From positions 12,408 through 76,407 of the forward strand of contig OENT01000261.1 of assembly GCA_900239685.1 (NCBI GenBank): DNA of 64,000 bases, read 5' to 3'. Of this stretch, positions 10,945 to 24,114 are shown piece after piece (the first letter of the stretch is position 1; each line of letters opens with the position of its first letter). The translations under genes were made by a program, and so were the position numbers. Source of the DNA: Rotaria macrura. Taxonomy: Eukaryota; Rotifera; Eurotatoria; Philodinida; Philodinidae. The notes under the pieces were generated by a model. It saw only the letters and a list, made by a program, of their open reading frames with translations. It made no database searches and was not told the DNA's origin.

Positions 10945-12882
10945 AAATTAATCATGAATAATCGAAAACTGTCCTTTATTCATTCCGAAGATTATTGTTG
11001 TTTGCTTTTTGTAATTTATTTATTTATTCACATTGTTTTTGTTATCATTGGTGCTTCTTATTTGCTTGAATGTCGAGTAACCTTCTTTAGTAGAGAGAAA
11101 AAAGATAAATGAATGGTTTTTCGTTGTTTTCATTGTAAATGAATATGGGGAATATTAGATTTGCGTTCTATTAATTTATAATATAGACAAAAATGTAAGA
11201 TTCGTAGGCGATGTAATCGAGTTTTTTTTTGTTTACTTGTTTTCTCCCAACGAATTATTATTCAAGAATCTATCTTTCTTTGTAGATAAAGTTTTTCCGC
11301 ATCAATGATTGTCGATTGCCATTGATTGATAGTCGTTTACGATGAACATAACTTTCAATTACCGATGATATTTCATTAATCTAATCAATTTTTATATTTC
11401 TATACAGTCAGTAAAATAAATTATCAGATGTCCTGGAAACTGTAGGTGTAAAAGAATACTGACTCATTTTCTAAATGAGTCAAATCCAATATTTGATCAT
11501 CGGAAGACTTACTTAGGACTTTTTTCAGACGACTCCATGATTTTTATAATAAGTAAAAGAAACAACTTTGATTCAAATTATTCAAAAGATTCAGACTACA
11601 GGAAGCAAATTTTCTGAAATAGACGAGACAGTCCATAGAATTCGTGAATCGAGATATTCGCTTTTCAAGGTACGCGTATGTAATGTTATTTGCTCTCACG
11701 TTGAAATAAAATCGGTGATGATTTTTGCTTTTTTCATCAAGGTTATTAGATAGACCTCGACGTATTACATAACGAAGATAAACGATGGTGACACATACGA
11801 AAAATATAGTTAGAATTTTGTACGTACTGTCCTTGTACGAAATAATAACGCTTACTTTAGACTTTGTCCTAGATGTAATGTTGAATACATGTCATACTGT
11901 TTGTTTCCAAGGTAATATATCAGTCTCTCTCCAACCATGACGGCAAACTAGTAAATCAATATTCCTACCATTTAAAAACATGGACGTTGAAATTCGAACA
12001 TCTCGATTTGTCATTGTGATCAACGGGTGCTATTTTGAAATAGTCAGATTGTCATTGAGAATAGTCATTGGGTAGGATTACAATAAATATCTTGAACTTA
12101 GAGTATGCGACCTTCCACTGACTCAGTTCTATTAGTAATAGATTGTTCTTGTCTTCAAACACTATGTTAATAACGTCATTGATAAACAAAGAAATTTGTG
12201 TTTATTATATATATACAATACATTTTTTGAAATCATCACCATAATATTTAATTTTTGCATATCTCATACGTGTATCATGATACTTGTTATCGTAGAAGAT
12301 AATGAAATGAAATAACTATTGTTAGATTTTACTTTTGCACAATTCATATTTATCATAGGTTATCCGATGGCATGCTTTGTATGAAAGTTTATTCATTCGT
12401 GAATAATGTTGTTGTTTTTTGTATTATTAATCGATTTATTATATATATTGGAAAAGTGTAATTTAAATTATGGTAATATTTTATTGAATTCTATATGCGT
12501 ACTTCGTTGAAAGATATTTTTTTTCCACATTAATGATTTGTTTAATATTTTTTTTACAATATAATCCCCTGTATAAACTTCTTTTTGATTCATATTTGAC
12601 GACTGAAATGTATGAAAAATTTCCAGAGTATTCTTCGATTATACTCAGATTAAATTCTTAATTGCTCATCTAAGTCTAATCAGCAGGAAAGAGTAGTTCA
12701 TTTAACAACGACTAATAAAAGCTCGTGTTCATGCCATAGAGCGGAAACTGTCGAGATAGAAATGAGTAAAAGTATTCGATGTTTGTGATTCGTCAAGATA
12801 AAAATGAGTCATTGCTTGTACGTCTTATGTTTCAGATATAACAATATGTCGACAATTATTTATTTCATTTAAGTGAACAACT
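10945..12882. other. Intergenic, PDIA4 to STAM
   Basis: AT-rich, with no supported gene. It would hold the 3' UTR of PDIA4 and the promoter of STAM. A TTTCAG acceptor-like site near 12835 lies about 48 bp before the STAM start and may bound a 5' UTR exon or a trans-splice site. Confidence 0.5.
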
Positions 12883-14628
12883 ATGGCTAATAAATCGTTT
12901 CAAATTGCTCTCGAAGCAGCAACAAATGAAAATAATAATGAGGAGAATTGGGATCGAATATTAGGTACGAATGATGCTCATCATAAATTGTTAAAATTTT
13001 GTTTTATATACATTTCAGAAGTTTGTGATTATGTTAAAAATGGTCAAATAAAACCAAATGAATTACTTGATCAAATATTAAAAAGACTTAAACAAACGAA
13101 ACGAACAAAGTTACAAATACATACGTTAACATTATTTGATGCCGCTGTTAAAAATTGTGGACAAATATTTCATCAACTGTTTACATCGCGTGCAACAATG
13201 AATGCACTTGTTGAAATTATTGATGATTCACGAACAGAAAATATAGTACGAAATCGTATCGGTTCATTATTAAAACAATGGATGGATGATCCTGAATTTA
13301 AAGACAAAGCACAATATGCTATGCTTGGTGCCACGTATAAAAAGTTAACAACAGAGAAAGGTTATACATTCATCGATGGTTCGAGTAATCCATTAATCTC
13401 GGCAACGAGCACATCAACGCCATCAGCAGCAGTACGAAAAGCACAAGATGAATTATTAGCTAAACGAGAAGAAGAAGAATTTGCTAAAGCTGGTTAGTAT
13501 TATTTTTCTTGCTTTTTATTTCGACAACGGCTGATTATTTTCTTTTGATATAATTATAGTTGCTTTATCAATGCACGAAGCAAATCAATCAAAATCTCAA
13601 CAGCCAATTACAAATTCTCTTTATCCATCAATGCAACAATCGATTTCAACAAATGTTGCAACGACAACAATAGCAACTATGAATGGTAATGAGAAACGAG
13701 TGAAAGCATTGTATGATTTTGAAGCTGCTGAAGACAATGAAGTAACATTTAAAGCTGGTGATCTATTACTTATTACCGACGATAGTGACCAGCATTGGTG
13801 GAAAGGAATAAATAATGGTGTTGAAGGTTTATTTCCAGCTAATTTTGTTACTAAAAATCTTCAACAACAAGTTGATTCACCTACTCAATCAAATGGAGCT
13901 ACCAATAACACTACTAATGTAAAAACGAACAGAATTTTAGGAAATATTCATTGACGTTTTGAACGCATTTCTTTCAGGATTCAAATCAAAAGCAGCAACG
14001 TCAGAATGATATTGCTAAAGGTCAAGTTGTCATTGATGAACGTCTTATTGATCGTTGTTTAACTATGTTACAAAATGCGGATCCAACCGGTGAAATAGAA
14101 GCTGATTCAAATGATATGCTTATGCTAGAAGATACATGTTATGCTATGGGTCCACTTATTGATCATGAACTTGAAAAAGTCGATCGTAAACATGTACAAT
14201 TAGAAGAGTTAAATAAAAATTTACGTGAAGCCATGGAATTATATCATCGGCTTATGGAAGAAGGTCGTATACGTGCAGCGCAAGCAAAAACGAATGCTGT
14301 TCAACTTGTCAATCAAATGTATCAACCGCAAATGCCACCTCAACAATATTATCAAATACATCCAGGCTTACCATCACAGGCGCCTATGCCTTCACAACTA
14401 CCACAGCAGCCAGCCATGATGTATCAACCTGGACAACCATACAATCAATTACCACCACAAAATCAACCATCGATGGCGTATGGTCCATCACAACCCACAG
14501 GTGCATATTATATAGATCCAAATTTACAGCAATCACAACAACACATGATGTATACAATGCCAACACCTATGTTAAATGCACTTCAACCACAACAACAGCA
14601 GCCAACTGCTCATAGTGAAACGCAATAA
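12883..14628 (+). CDS. STAM: STAM, signal-transducing adaptor molecule (ESCRT-0)
   Basis: Three exons, 12883-13492, 13560-13918 and 13978-14628, with introns of 67 and 59 bp; 539 residues, the usual family length. Order: VHS domain (about 5-140, with SEVCDYVKNG and the LLKQWMDDPEF helix); a ubiquitin-interacting motif (about 196-215) whose acidic EEEEF half ends exon 1 and whose AVALSMHE half opens exon 2; SH3 domain (about 248-305, with ALYDFEA, WWKG and PANFV); GAT/coiled-coil core (about 335-415); then a Pro/Gln-rich tail. STAM pairs with HRS in ESCRT-0 to bind ubiquitinated cargo on early endosomes, and its SH3 recruits deubiquitinases. Phase, domain order and length all agree, so the model is firm. 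Confidence 0.95.
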
Positions 14629-15211
14629 TTTAATACTGTTCGATCTGTAAATTTTTTATTCTGCGATTTAAATATACACATCTGGTTCGATTTCATTTTC
14701 TCTTTCAATTGTATCGTTTGTTCTTTTCTTTTGTTTTTTATGAATTATAAGATCATTGTGTATCAGAAAAAACTATATGTATTTATATATATATATATAT
14801 ACATACGTATTTACATATTTCTATCTAGCTATATGTATGTATGAATTTTTTGTCATCTTTTAAACGTAATTAATTTATTTGAGACATATACGTAAAAAGG
14901 CCACAAGTTGAAGTTATTCTATTTGAAGTAGAAAAAAAATCGTTGACGTAGTTGATAAGGATAGGCTGTGTGAATTTCTTTTTTTCTTCGTTCTTTAAAA
15001 TGAAGAGTTTTTTATCAATGTGTCACTAGTTGCAACTCAGAAGAAAAAAAGAACATCTATATATATGCATTGACACATACGTATATATATATACACATAT
15101 TTATATATATATATGAGTGTAACAAATTTTACACACAAAAGGAAGAAGAAGATAACCATACATCGGGTAACTTTATACAAACAAATTTGGTTCCTACGAT
15201 AAACGAAAGCA
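14629..15211. other. Intergenic, STAM to TIR gene
   Basis: A 583-bp AT-rich stretch that would hold the STAM 3' end and the promoter of the next gene. It has TA microsatellites at about 14783-14802 and 15076-15115. Nothing else is seen. Confidence 0.5.
14783..14802. repeat. (AT)n microsatellite
   Basis: Alternating A and T for about 18 bp downstream of STAM; a similar, more broken TA tract lies at 15076-15115. Confidence 0.8.
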
Positions 15212-18200
15212 ATGTCTGCAGGTCGTAAACGAGCCATTCAACGTAAGTTATTCTAGTACTCTGTTCTAGTCTCAATGGACATATCTGAGATGATTTTCGA
15301 ACCTTTTAATAATGTTTTAGTGAGAAAGTAACAAATCTCTGATGAAATTAGAAAACGTTAGATTATTTTTTCTTTTCTTTAAAGAAACAAAGCAATGTAA
15401 CACAGCTAATGTATTCGAACGACTAGAGAGAAAAAACTGTTAGTGACACACAATACCATAGAAACCATCAATACAACTTCTTTTTTAAAGTAACAAAAGG
15501 TAGCTTATCTAAGCGTAATAAAGAAAAACAATCCTGAAATCAGAAAAGCGGCAAGTTTATCATACATAAAAAAGATGGCTGAGTTAATTAAATTTGGTAG
15601 TATTCTGTGTCATATTGATTATAGATTGACTATTAAAAAATCTCAAGAATTATAACAAAAATTAAAATCATGGTAAACAAAAAGCAAATCTAACGAGGGT
15701 GCACATTATACTTTCTAACAACACTCAACTTTATACTATGGTTACTACATGAATTCCTTTTGAAATAAAACTTTCGAACAGTTTGGACAGAAGTTTTGCA
15801 TTTGCATGTCTATTAATATCGAATAAAACTTGTACAATGAAATAGAGCAGTTTATTTAGAATAGATACGATAGTCGAGTATACTTGGACACTGAATAAAT
15901 GGAGAGGAGCTTATTCATTTTTATTTGTAGCTAAGACAAAAATTGGTAGATTTAATGCCAACTCGAGACTGTTTTTTGTAGATTTTTCTTTTAAATGTTG
16001 TATTTTCAGTTTAAATAGATTTAAACAACTACTAAGTATCGAAAGAAACTTATCGTCAAATTTTATTCTAAGTCTTTAATCTTTTTACCTTCTCACACTA
16101 GCAACGATAAATTCGAATAGAATGACGTCTAACAATAGAAGATGCTATCTTGCCAGTGAAGACATTTCATACTCTGATAGAGACAATATTTTCGATGAAA
16201 AATTTCATTGAAACTTTGCAACAATTGATTTATGAACAAAGCTATGCCAATCCAGCATTTCTTATTAGGTATAGTTCATCAGGTATAAAGTTTCCAGATT
16301 CATGCTCGAATCATATTGATAGAAAAGTTTCAGATTGGTACTGAGCGATGCGCAAACAATCGAGTGACTTAATTTCATCCATAGAAACTGTACACTTTGA
16401 ATTATAATGCGTTAGCTTCATTCAATTTCTGAATAGTAGGAAACTTTCAATGAACTACAAAAGAACTGTATAAAGAACGAGCGTCTTCTAGCCACTGTTC
16501 TGCTGTCCATTATAATAACAGAAAAAATATTGTTTTTCTTTTCTTAGAAGAACGGCGAAAATCTTTTTCTTCTTCTTTTCAATTTTTGTTTTGGTTATTC
16601 AAGCGAAACATTTGACTACTAACACTTGATCGTGACTACTAGTTGAGTCAAAACAAAGTGTACGATCGTTTTAAAAGTAGTGCCATTATGATTGATGTGG
16701 ATTTGATATCTGAAACCTTTTTTTTATTATTCATCATCCCAACGAGATCGAAACCATAATTATAGATTATTGAGAATAAGATTCAACGCTAATAATTGCT
16801 TGTTTTAAGGCAACTAGGAACAACAGATTCTCGAACAGTTTTGAAAATCACATATGCGATTTCGATCAAAAAAATTCATTTATTCTAGGGACCACTCAAT
16901 TCGTCGAATGAGTCTCTTGTTGCAAAATTCTCCTTTCAGAATACAGTTGTCTGCTTTATTGCGTAATTTATTTTGTAATTTTCGCTAATGAATGAGTTCA
17001 ATACTGGATCAGATCAACCGACAAAATCAATAACAAATCCAACTATTCGATACGACATAATAACGTTGAGTACAAATAATTACTTATTGCCAATAGTAGA
17101 GTTCGGTCAGAGTTCTTAGTCAAATTCTGCCGTTTTCCAACAAAAGAATCCAATTGAATTGCAACGCTAGATAGCTCACTATCATTCCGTCTCCCGATTT
17201 TCAACAGTATTTCGTTGGTTTTACAGAAATTCGCATACAATCCGATCAGATCCGATTTTCGGAATGATTCTCCTGAAAATTCTAAAGATAAATACATGAA
17301 ATCATCAAGAAATAAGTAGATATCAGGTCTCTATTAACGATAGAGAAATATTGTGAAAAATATTTTTCAACTACCGATTAAGTTGAGATTGATCATGAGT
17401 ATGCGCTAGACGTGAAATTCATTCGTCATGCTAAGAATACCACATGTGTTTTCAGTTTTGGTTGCTGACTTTGAAGAATTTGAGCAATTTAAATGTCGAT
17501 TTTTGATTCTTGTAGTTCGTTCTACAGTGTAGATATAACATGCAGAAACGACCATTGATTTTCCATTTTCCGATGATAGCTTTTGTACGAAAGACATTTG
17601 TAACGGTTGTGAAAGAAATAATGACGGTCTCATTATTTACTCACTATTTTTTCTAGTTTTCATTGATTGGAATTGAACTTTTCCCAATAAGATTCAGTAT
17701 TGTATTGTCTTTAAAACCATGTGTAAAAGATTTCAATGAACTAGATAACGGCTAAGTTCTAAAACGAAAGAAAAATCGTCCAAAAATCTTCAACTTTTCA
17801 GCTCAAAATGTATTAACGAGAGAAACATTTTGTGGTATTTTCAAATAAGCTCTTTCTGATATCTTTAAAAAAAAATTCTGTGAAATTGGTCTTCGTCTAT
17901 GGAATCAATATATTAGCAAAAATTCTTCTAATACGTCTTAATTTGAGTTTTGAAAAAAACCAACCGAGGAAAAAACCTTTATATGACTCGAACGAGTGTA
18001 CAGGAATGTAGTCGAGTATGTTAGACTTCAAAGAATAAAAAAATCCTCGAAAACTAATGCTGTTCTAGTGAATGACATACACTTTCATACAAGCATAAAA
18101 ACCATGAGATGAAAATTGAGCTTTTCTAAAAAAGGGAAAAAATTGATCTTGAAGTTTTTACTGATTTTTTGATCAAGAAAATTTTCAAAGACATGAATCT

Positions 18201-21200
18201 TGTTTAGAACTTCATGCTATTCAACATGGTTGACTTAATTTTTTCTTAGGTCCCTATATGGAAAGTAAGTTATAGAAAAAACGAATTTTTTTAGCTCATA
18301 ATCCAATCAAGGAAATCTAGAAAAAGTAGTGAGCTAATATTGAGACAGTCATTATTTCTGGCCCACCGGTCAATTTGCAGTTAAAAAGTTTTTTTTTGAT
18401 ACTATTAACTGAACGTATAACTGTGGAAAGAATGAGATGTATTTATATGTTTTAGTTTCATAATTCAGAATACTGAATTAATAATCTCAATTATCTGGAC
18501 TGTATTGAGATTAATTATGAAAACACGAAATATTGGCATGATCTTGTTTATAATTATGCATAACACATTTATGCTGTTTCATTTCCTAAAGTCAGCCCGC
18601 CATGAAATAACATACATTTTTCAAACATATTATTTACTCTTTATTTATTAACTGCAAGGAAAGGATAATGTGGTGCATTGAGTTGTGACGAATTAACTTA
18701 GTGCCTCGATACGAAAATCTGAATAAATAAAATCTTAAGTAATGAATAATTTTTCGAGAAATGATTTATAATCATCAAACATCTCAAACTCCGATAATTT
18801 ACGTTTGAATCAAAATCAAAAGTAATTTCAATTTTCATCAGATTCAATGATCTATAGATGTTCAACGTGTTAATAAATATTCTTCTGCCGTAGTACTGTT
18901 GGATAGACACTCAGAAAATTTCTTTCATCTATGGACTAAATTAATACTACCAGATGAAATTCGTTAGATTTATCACTCTTTCAATTTTACGACTTGTAAG
19001 GATCCTAGTCAGTTACCAAATCATTCTATATTATCAACACTCTACAAATTATCGTAACTTACTGCGCTGCTTTCTTGCAACTTATCCTTTGTAGTTATGC
19101 ACATTGCTGCAAGAGACATGAATCATTTACAGTCTGGTGTCTAAATCTCAAAATTGAATCGCCGTTATCGAAATTTAAGCGCATCAGCGCCATAGTCAGT
19201 ATTGGTATCAGTTATTCACTCTTTCTCCTAAAAGCTTTATCTTCTTAATTGAATGAAAAAAGAATTGAAGACTGCATATCAAAATATAATTATTGATTAA
19301 CCCAACGATCACTATTTGTCCGATAAATAAATATCTGATTTGTTTTTTTTTATTTAGTCGTGTCTTTGTCAAACTTATCTTCATCTTCAAAAGAACAATC
19401 AAATTCAACAGATGATCTTCTGTCAGCATTTGGAAAACTTCATCAACTTATTTTAAAACAGTCCAAAGATAATGATGACTTCGATTCTTGTATTTCGGAA
19501 GATAAGGAATCGATTATCAACAAATTTCAAGAACTTATTATTTTCCCTCCATCAGCAGAAACATTTGAAAAGTTACAAGCGACGTTAAAAGCTTATATGA
19601 ATGAATTACTTTCAATTAAAAGATTTCCCAAGATTCTTTCAAGTAATGCCTTTCAAAAAATTTTCAACTCATTAATATCTGCTCAAACGACAATTCATTT
19701 ACCATCTGTATTTGAAAAAAATCCTCTTTATGCTCGTACTGTATTTTATGGTTCATTTGATTTAGTATCATCATCTATTATAAACGATTATCTCAACGAT
19801 AGCTATCCTGATGAACTTTCGATGTATATAGAAACTATTTTGACTCTTAGCTTCGATCGTATTAGAACAGCTAGTAGGTATATCGTATTTGATAAGAGCG
19901 ATTTAACAAAACAAGTACCATTCCTCAGTTTACTTATTCAGTATGTTGATAAACATAAAGAGAGTATGACGGAACATAATCTGCCGCCAATATTAGAATC
20001 TATTTTGTATCTTTTCGCTGATTTAACTGACAAGATAATCTTAATTCCAAATATAGTTGAGACAAAATGTTCAGATTATCTTATCGAATGGTTTTCATCG
20101 AAGGATTCAACTATTCCTTTTAAACACCGATGCATGCATATATTATATAATATGTCACGACATGACATAGGTGCTCAAGTACTGAATGATGCTCATTGTA
20201 TTAACGTACTCAAAGAATTTCAACAGCAAGTACTGAAACCAAATCAAAATAATGACGATGATGTATACATGGATTTCCGGTTATTTTATTGTATGATCTT
20301 ATCATTATTAACTGAACCTGAAGAAAATCAAGAGGATTTAAATAATCTTCGTAAAATTCTTGATCAACTTATGCAATTAGTTAGCGATGGTGGACAGTCA
20401 CCAGATAATAGCTGTGGAGGTTATCATGTTAGTGAACCAATTGTTGTTTTAACAAAACTTTGTGTACATGATGAAATATTAAAATATGTCTTAGTTCAAT
20501 CGACTATTAAAAATATGAAAGCAAAATCTCGACTAGATATTTTTTGTCAATTATTAATGAAATTTCGTGGAGCACTAGCGAGTAAAAACGATCTGAATCA
20601 ATTAGCATTAACAGCTTTATTCAATATTATATGGAGCATATCTTTTCACGATGATTATGTTGAAGAATTAAAATCGGATTTGAAATTTTTAGTAACCATT
20701 AAAAGTTTGGCAAATGATGATGGTGAAGATTGGGTCGATCAGTATGTTCCCAAATATATGTCGTCGATACCGAAAGCAGCCAATGGAATCTTATGGAATC
20801 TTGATGAGAATAACCCAGGTATAAAACAATGGATCACTTGTGAATGTTTGATTTTTGCTTAATTGTATTGCTTTAGGTCGAATCGCTCGAAAAACAATCA
20901 CACAAGAACCTCCAAAGAGTAAAGAATATGCTATCAGTGAGACAGATCAAATACATCTTATGATAAGTTATAGCCATGCTGATGAGCACTTTTGCCATGA
21001 ACTTGTTGATATGCTTAAAAAAGGTGAATAGAACTATCAAGATACATCTAATACAAACATAAATTAGTCTTGTTTTGACTTGAGAACATGAGAATCTATT
21101 CGTACGAACATAGATAATACGAATAAACAAAGAAATGACTGAGAGTATTTACATGACATCGAATAAATTCTCCATACTGCAGTTTCGAAGAATGTCTAGA

Positions 21201-23950
21201 AAAAAAAAATGTCGGAATTTTGTGTTGTTATCAACGAAAGAGTGTCTTGAATATAGTAGCTATTTTTTTCATCAACAAATATTTTGAATTATGCAGACTA
21301 CTGATGAGTATAATTTCGTATAGAAACATGAGAAATCTCTTCAAGTTTTTATACAGTTTTACTTAAGAAAACTAGTAATTCAGGTCGAATGATTAATTCT
21401 TTTTCAAATCTCTATTGTCAACAGAAAACAAAGCCTAGAATAGAGGCGTATCCGAATTTCGCTCGACATTAAAAAAGAACAATCGTAGTGCACTTCCACC
21501 TTATTCGTACGTATCAGGGAAAAATGATTGTAATATTGGCAAGTAAGATGCGTTCTATAATTTGAATGAATATCGAGCAAAAAAAGTGATTTTATGGTTG
21601 TGAAAATAAAATACTACATACAGACCGAAAGGAATATTTCATGAAAAATATTCAAAACTAAAGTAATTAATTTGATCGAACATTCTTAGTACAGTAACTT
21701 CTAGTGAGACATCGTTCAGTAGATTCAAGTTCATGTTTAATTTTTGTGTAAACATTGAAGATTGTATACGTTCGTATAGTAGCTATAAGTATTAAGTATT
21801 ACTAATGTAAATATTGTCTCAGAAACAATCAGCCTCTTAATATTTTCATGATATTTCTGTTGATTCTCAATAGTTCCGATTGCATTTTTAAAACAAAGAT
21901 TGCTATTTTTCATTTTTTATAAAACTGTGTAAAATGTGTTTACATCTAAAGTATATATTCTAAAATTGAATCCACTTACTATAGGAGCACGTCAAAACGA
22001 GACTTGCTACATTACTTAGGCGGTTTTCATCGACCAAGTTTTGCAATGTGTAAGATATTAAGTTATGAAATAAAATATTTTTAACGCTTCGGTAAAGTTC
22101 CGTAGAGATAACTAGTCGAATCAATACTGACTATTCTAATTCGGTCACAAGTAAATTTTTATTTTATTTTGTTTTTACATAATTCAAATTTTTCTAGCAG
22201 TGTTTAGTTGGGGCAGACGATTTCTTTGCTAAACTCTTGCATGTATCTTCTAACCTCACCGTTCAAGATCCTTTATTCTTGACACGTTCAATACAAGTCG
22301 AATATCTTCCAGATCAATTGAATAGTGTTGATACAAACTGAATTCTAGCACAGTACAGTATTGAATAAGTACTCAAACGTCGCTTGATTTCAAACTATTC
22401 TCTGAGACATAATATGACTTTGATATCGCTGTTAGTTGTCTACTCAAACGAGTTTTTCTCACTAAAGGTCAAGAGAAAGAACAAATTTGAAGATATTGAA
22501 TGGTACGAACGAGAGAGGGCAACTAGGTGTATGTTCTATCAACTATAATAGATAACAGATTTTTTGAAACCCTTTAGTTATACATTTCGTCTTATCTGTG
22601 TTTTACTGTATTTAGTTACGAAGTCTTACTACTTACTTTAGATTCAAAAGTGTTGCATACAGCATTTAGAGAATGAAACGAAGAATCACTGGATTAAAAA
22701 ATTCAATCTGAACTACTAAAAATCGACAAACATATCATGAAAATAGTGAGTGACTGATTATTTCTGCAATATCCTTCGATTTTATGTGACGACGTCCAAG
22801 CGAGCATGATAGTTAAACAGAAGATCGTTTAACATTCAAATTTGACTTCTGTAAAATAGCTTTTGAATATACAGGATACAGTTACTTTTCATGGTAAATT
22901 GTCGAACACGATTCAAACTTGAAAGAAAATAGAAAATAATACTATAGAATTTACGAACACACAAGAGTAGATGTAAATAACTCGATAGTTCACTATCTTA
23001 ATACATGCATGGCAATCATCGAGCCTAATTAATACGATGGAAATTGTGATGATTGTAACAATGACAGTATTTCAACAGATTCGAATATGATCAATGTTGT
23101 ATATTTACCTCTAAAGTACATGTTATTTTGATAAAAGCAATGCATGTTGAAAATGTTTCTGTTAATAAATAAAGAATTATTCCCATATTTTTATCTTCTA
23201 GACAATCGTCTGAATATTTGGGTCGATTTTGCATATTGTCACTCAGAAGATTTATGGGAAGAAATAGCTCAAGCTATTGAAAAATCAAATGTTATTCTTT
23301 TTCTAATGTCAAAAGATTATCAAGATAGTAAATCATGTCGACAAGAAGTGATGTATGCAACAGATTCGCTCAAAAAGCGTTTCATTCCAGTGTATACCAA
23401 GAAAGATTTTGTAGCAAGAGGCTGGTTGGGTGTACGTATCGTTGGTCCACAATATATTCGTTTTGAAAAGAAAAAGTTTGATGATACTGTAAAAGATCTA
23501 GTTAAACTTATTGTTGAAGATAAAAAGCAGCAAGAACCTGATCAAACATTGGTAATGAAACCGTCAACTAGTTCTCCACCACAAACTGAAAATAAACCGA
23601 TGAAAAATACGAATAATCAGACAAAGCCAATTGAAGATAACGATTTTGAACACAATCAAAAATCTTCAAAGAAAGCTGTAGAACAATGGACGAAAAGAGA
23701 TATTACTCAATGGTTTCATGATAATAATATTCATCAAGAACTAATTGATATCTATGATTTTCAACATGGTCTAGATCTTCTTCTCTATGGACAATGTCTT
23801 CGTCCTGATTGGCAAATCGAATATAATTCTGTTAGCGAACGATATGAACAGATATATAATAGAAAACTATATCGTGATCAATTCGTTCGATTTGTCGGTG
23901 CTGTTCATCGATTACAACCATCGAATTCAAAATTATGTAGTATATCCTAG
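15212..23950 (+). CDS. ARM-like, TIR and SAM-like domain protein (possible NADase)
   Basis: Four exons: 15212-15242, 19358-20818, 20877-21023, 23202-23950; 795 residues in frame. Residues about 20-500 form an all-helical, ARM/HEAT-like region. A TIR domain spans about 520-645, opening with HLMISYSH and continuing with NIWVDF and a VILFLMSKDY strand. A SAM-like domain follows (about 705-785, with QWTKRDITQWF). In the TIR, SCRQEVMYA puts Glu595 where SARM1 and related NAD-cleaving TIR domains have their catalytic Glu. SARM1 is ordered ARM-SAM-SAM-TIR; here the SAM-like domain is last. The TIR is split by a 2.2-kb intron (phase 1, giving Asp547). Exon 1 (ten codons, 4.1 kb upstream) is the least certain part: it fits in phase and has good splice sites, but another first exon is possible. 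Enzyme activity is inferred from one residue. A role in innate immunity or neuronal NAD control would be speculation. Confidence 0.8.
15243..19357 (+). other. Intron 1 of the TIR gene, 4.1 kb
   Basis: Bounded by GTAAGT at 15243 and a strong T-rich acceptor ending at 19357. I see no other gene on either strand; the open frames inside are short and of intron-like composition. Its size depends on the exon 1 call; if that is wrong, much of this is intergenic. Confidence 0.45.
21024..23201 (+). other. Intron 3 of the TIR gene, 2.2 kb
   Basis: GT at 21024, AG at 23201, phase 1, splitting the TIR domain. The halves on both sides are unmistakably one domain, so the intron is well supported. No repeat or gene was recognised inside. 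Confidence 0.75.
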
Positions 23951-24114
23951 AACCAAGTTTGTTTTTTAATTAAGAAAAATTTCTTGTTGCACAAAAAGAA
24001 AAGAACAAGAACAACAACAGCAACAACAACAGCAACAGAATGAAAAATGTCTCTAACATGAAAATAAAACAATTCACTGTTGTAATTAACCATCATATAT
24101 CTATCACACATGTG

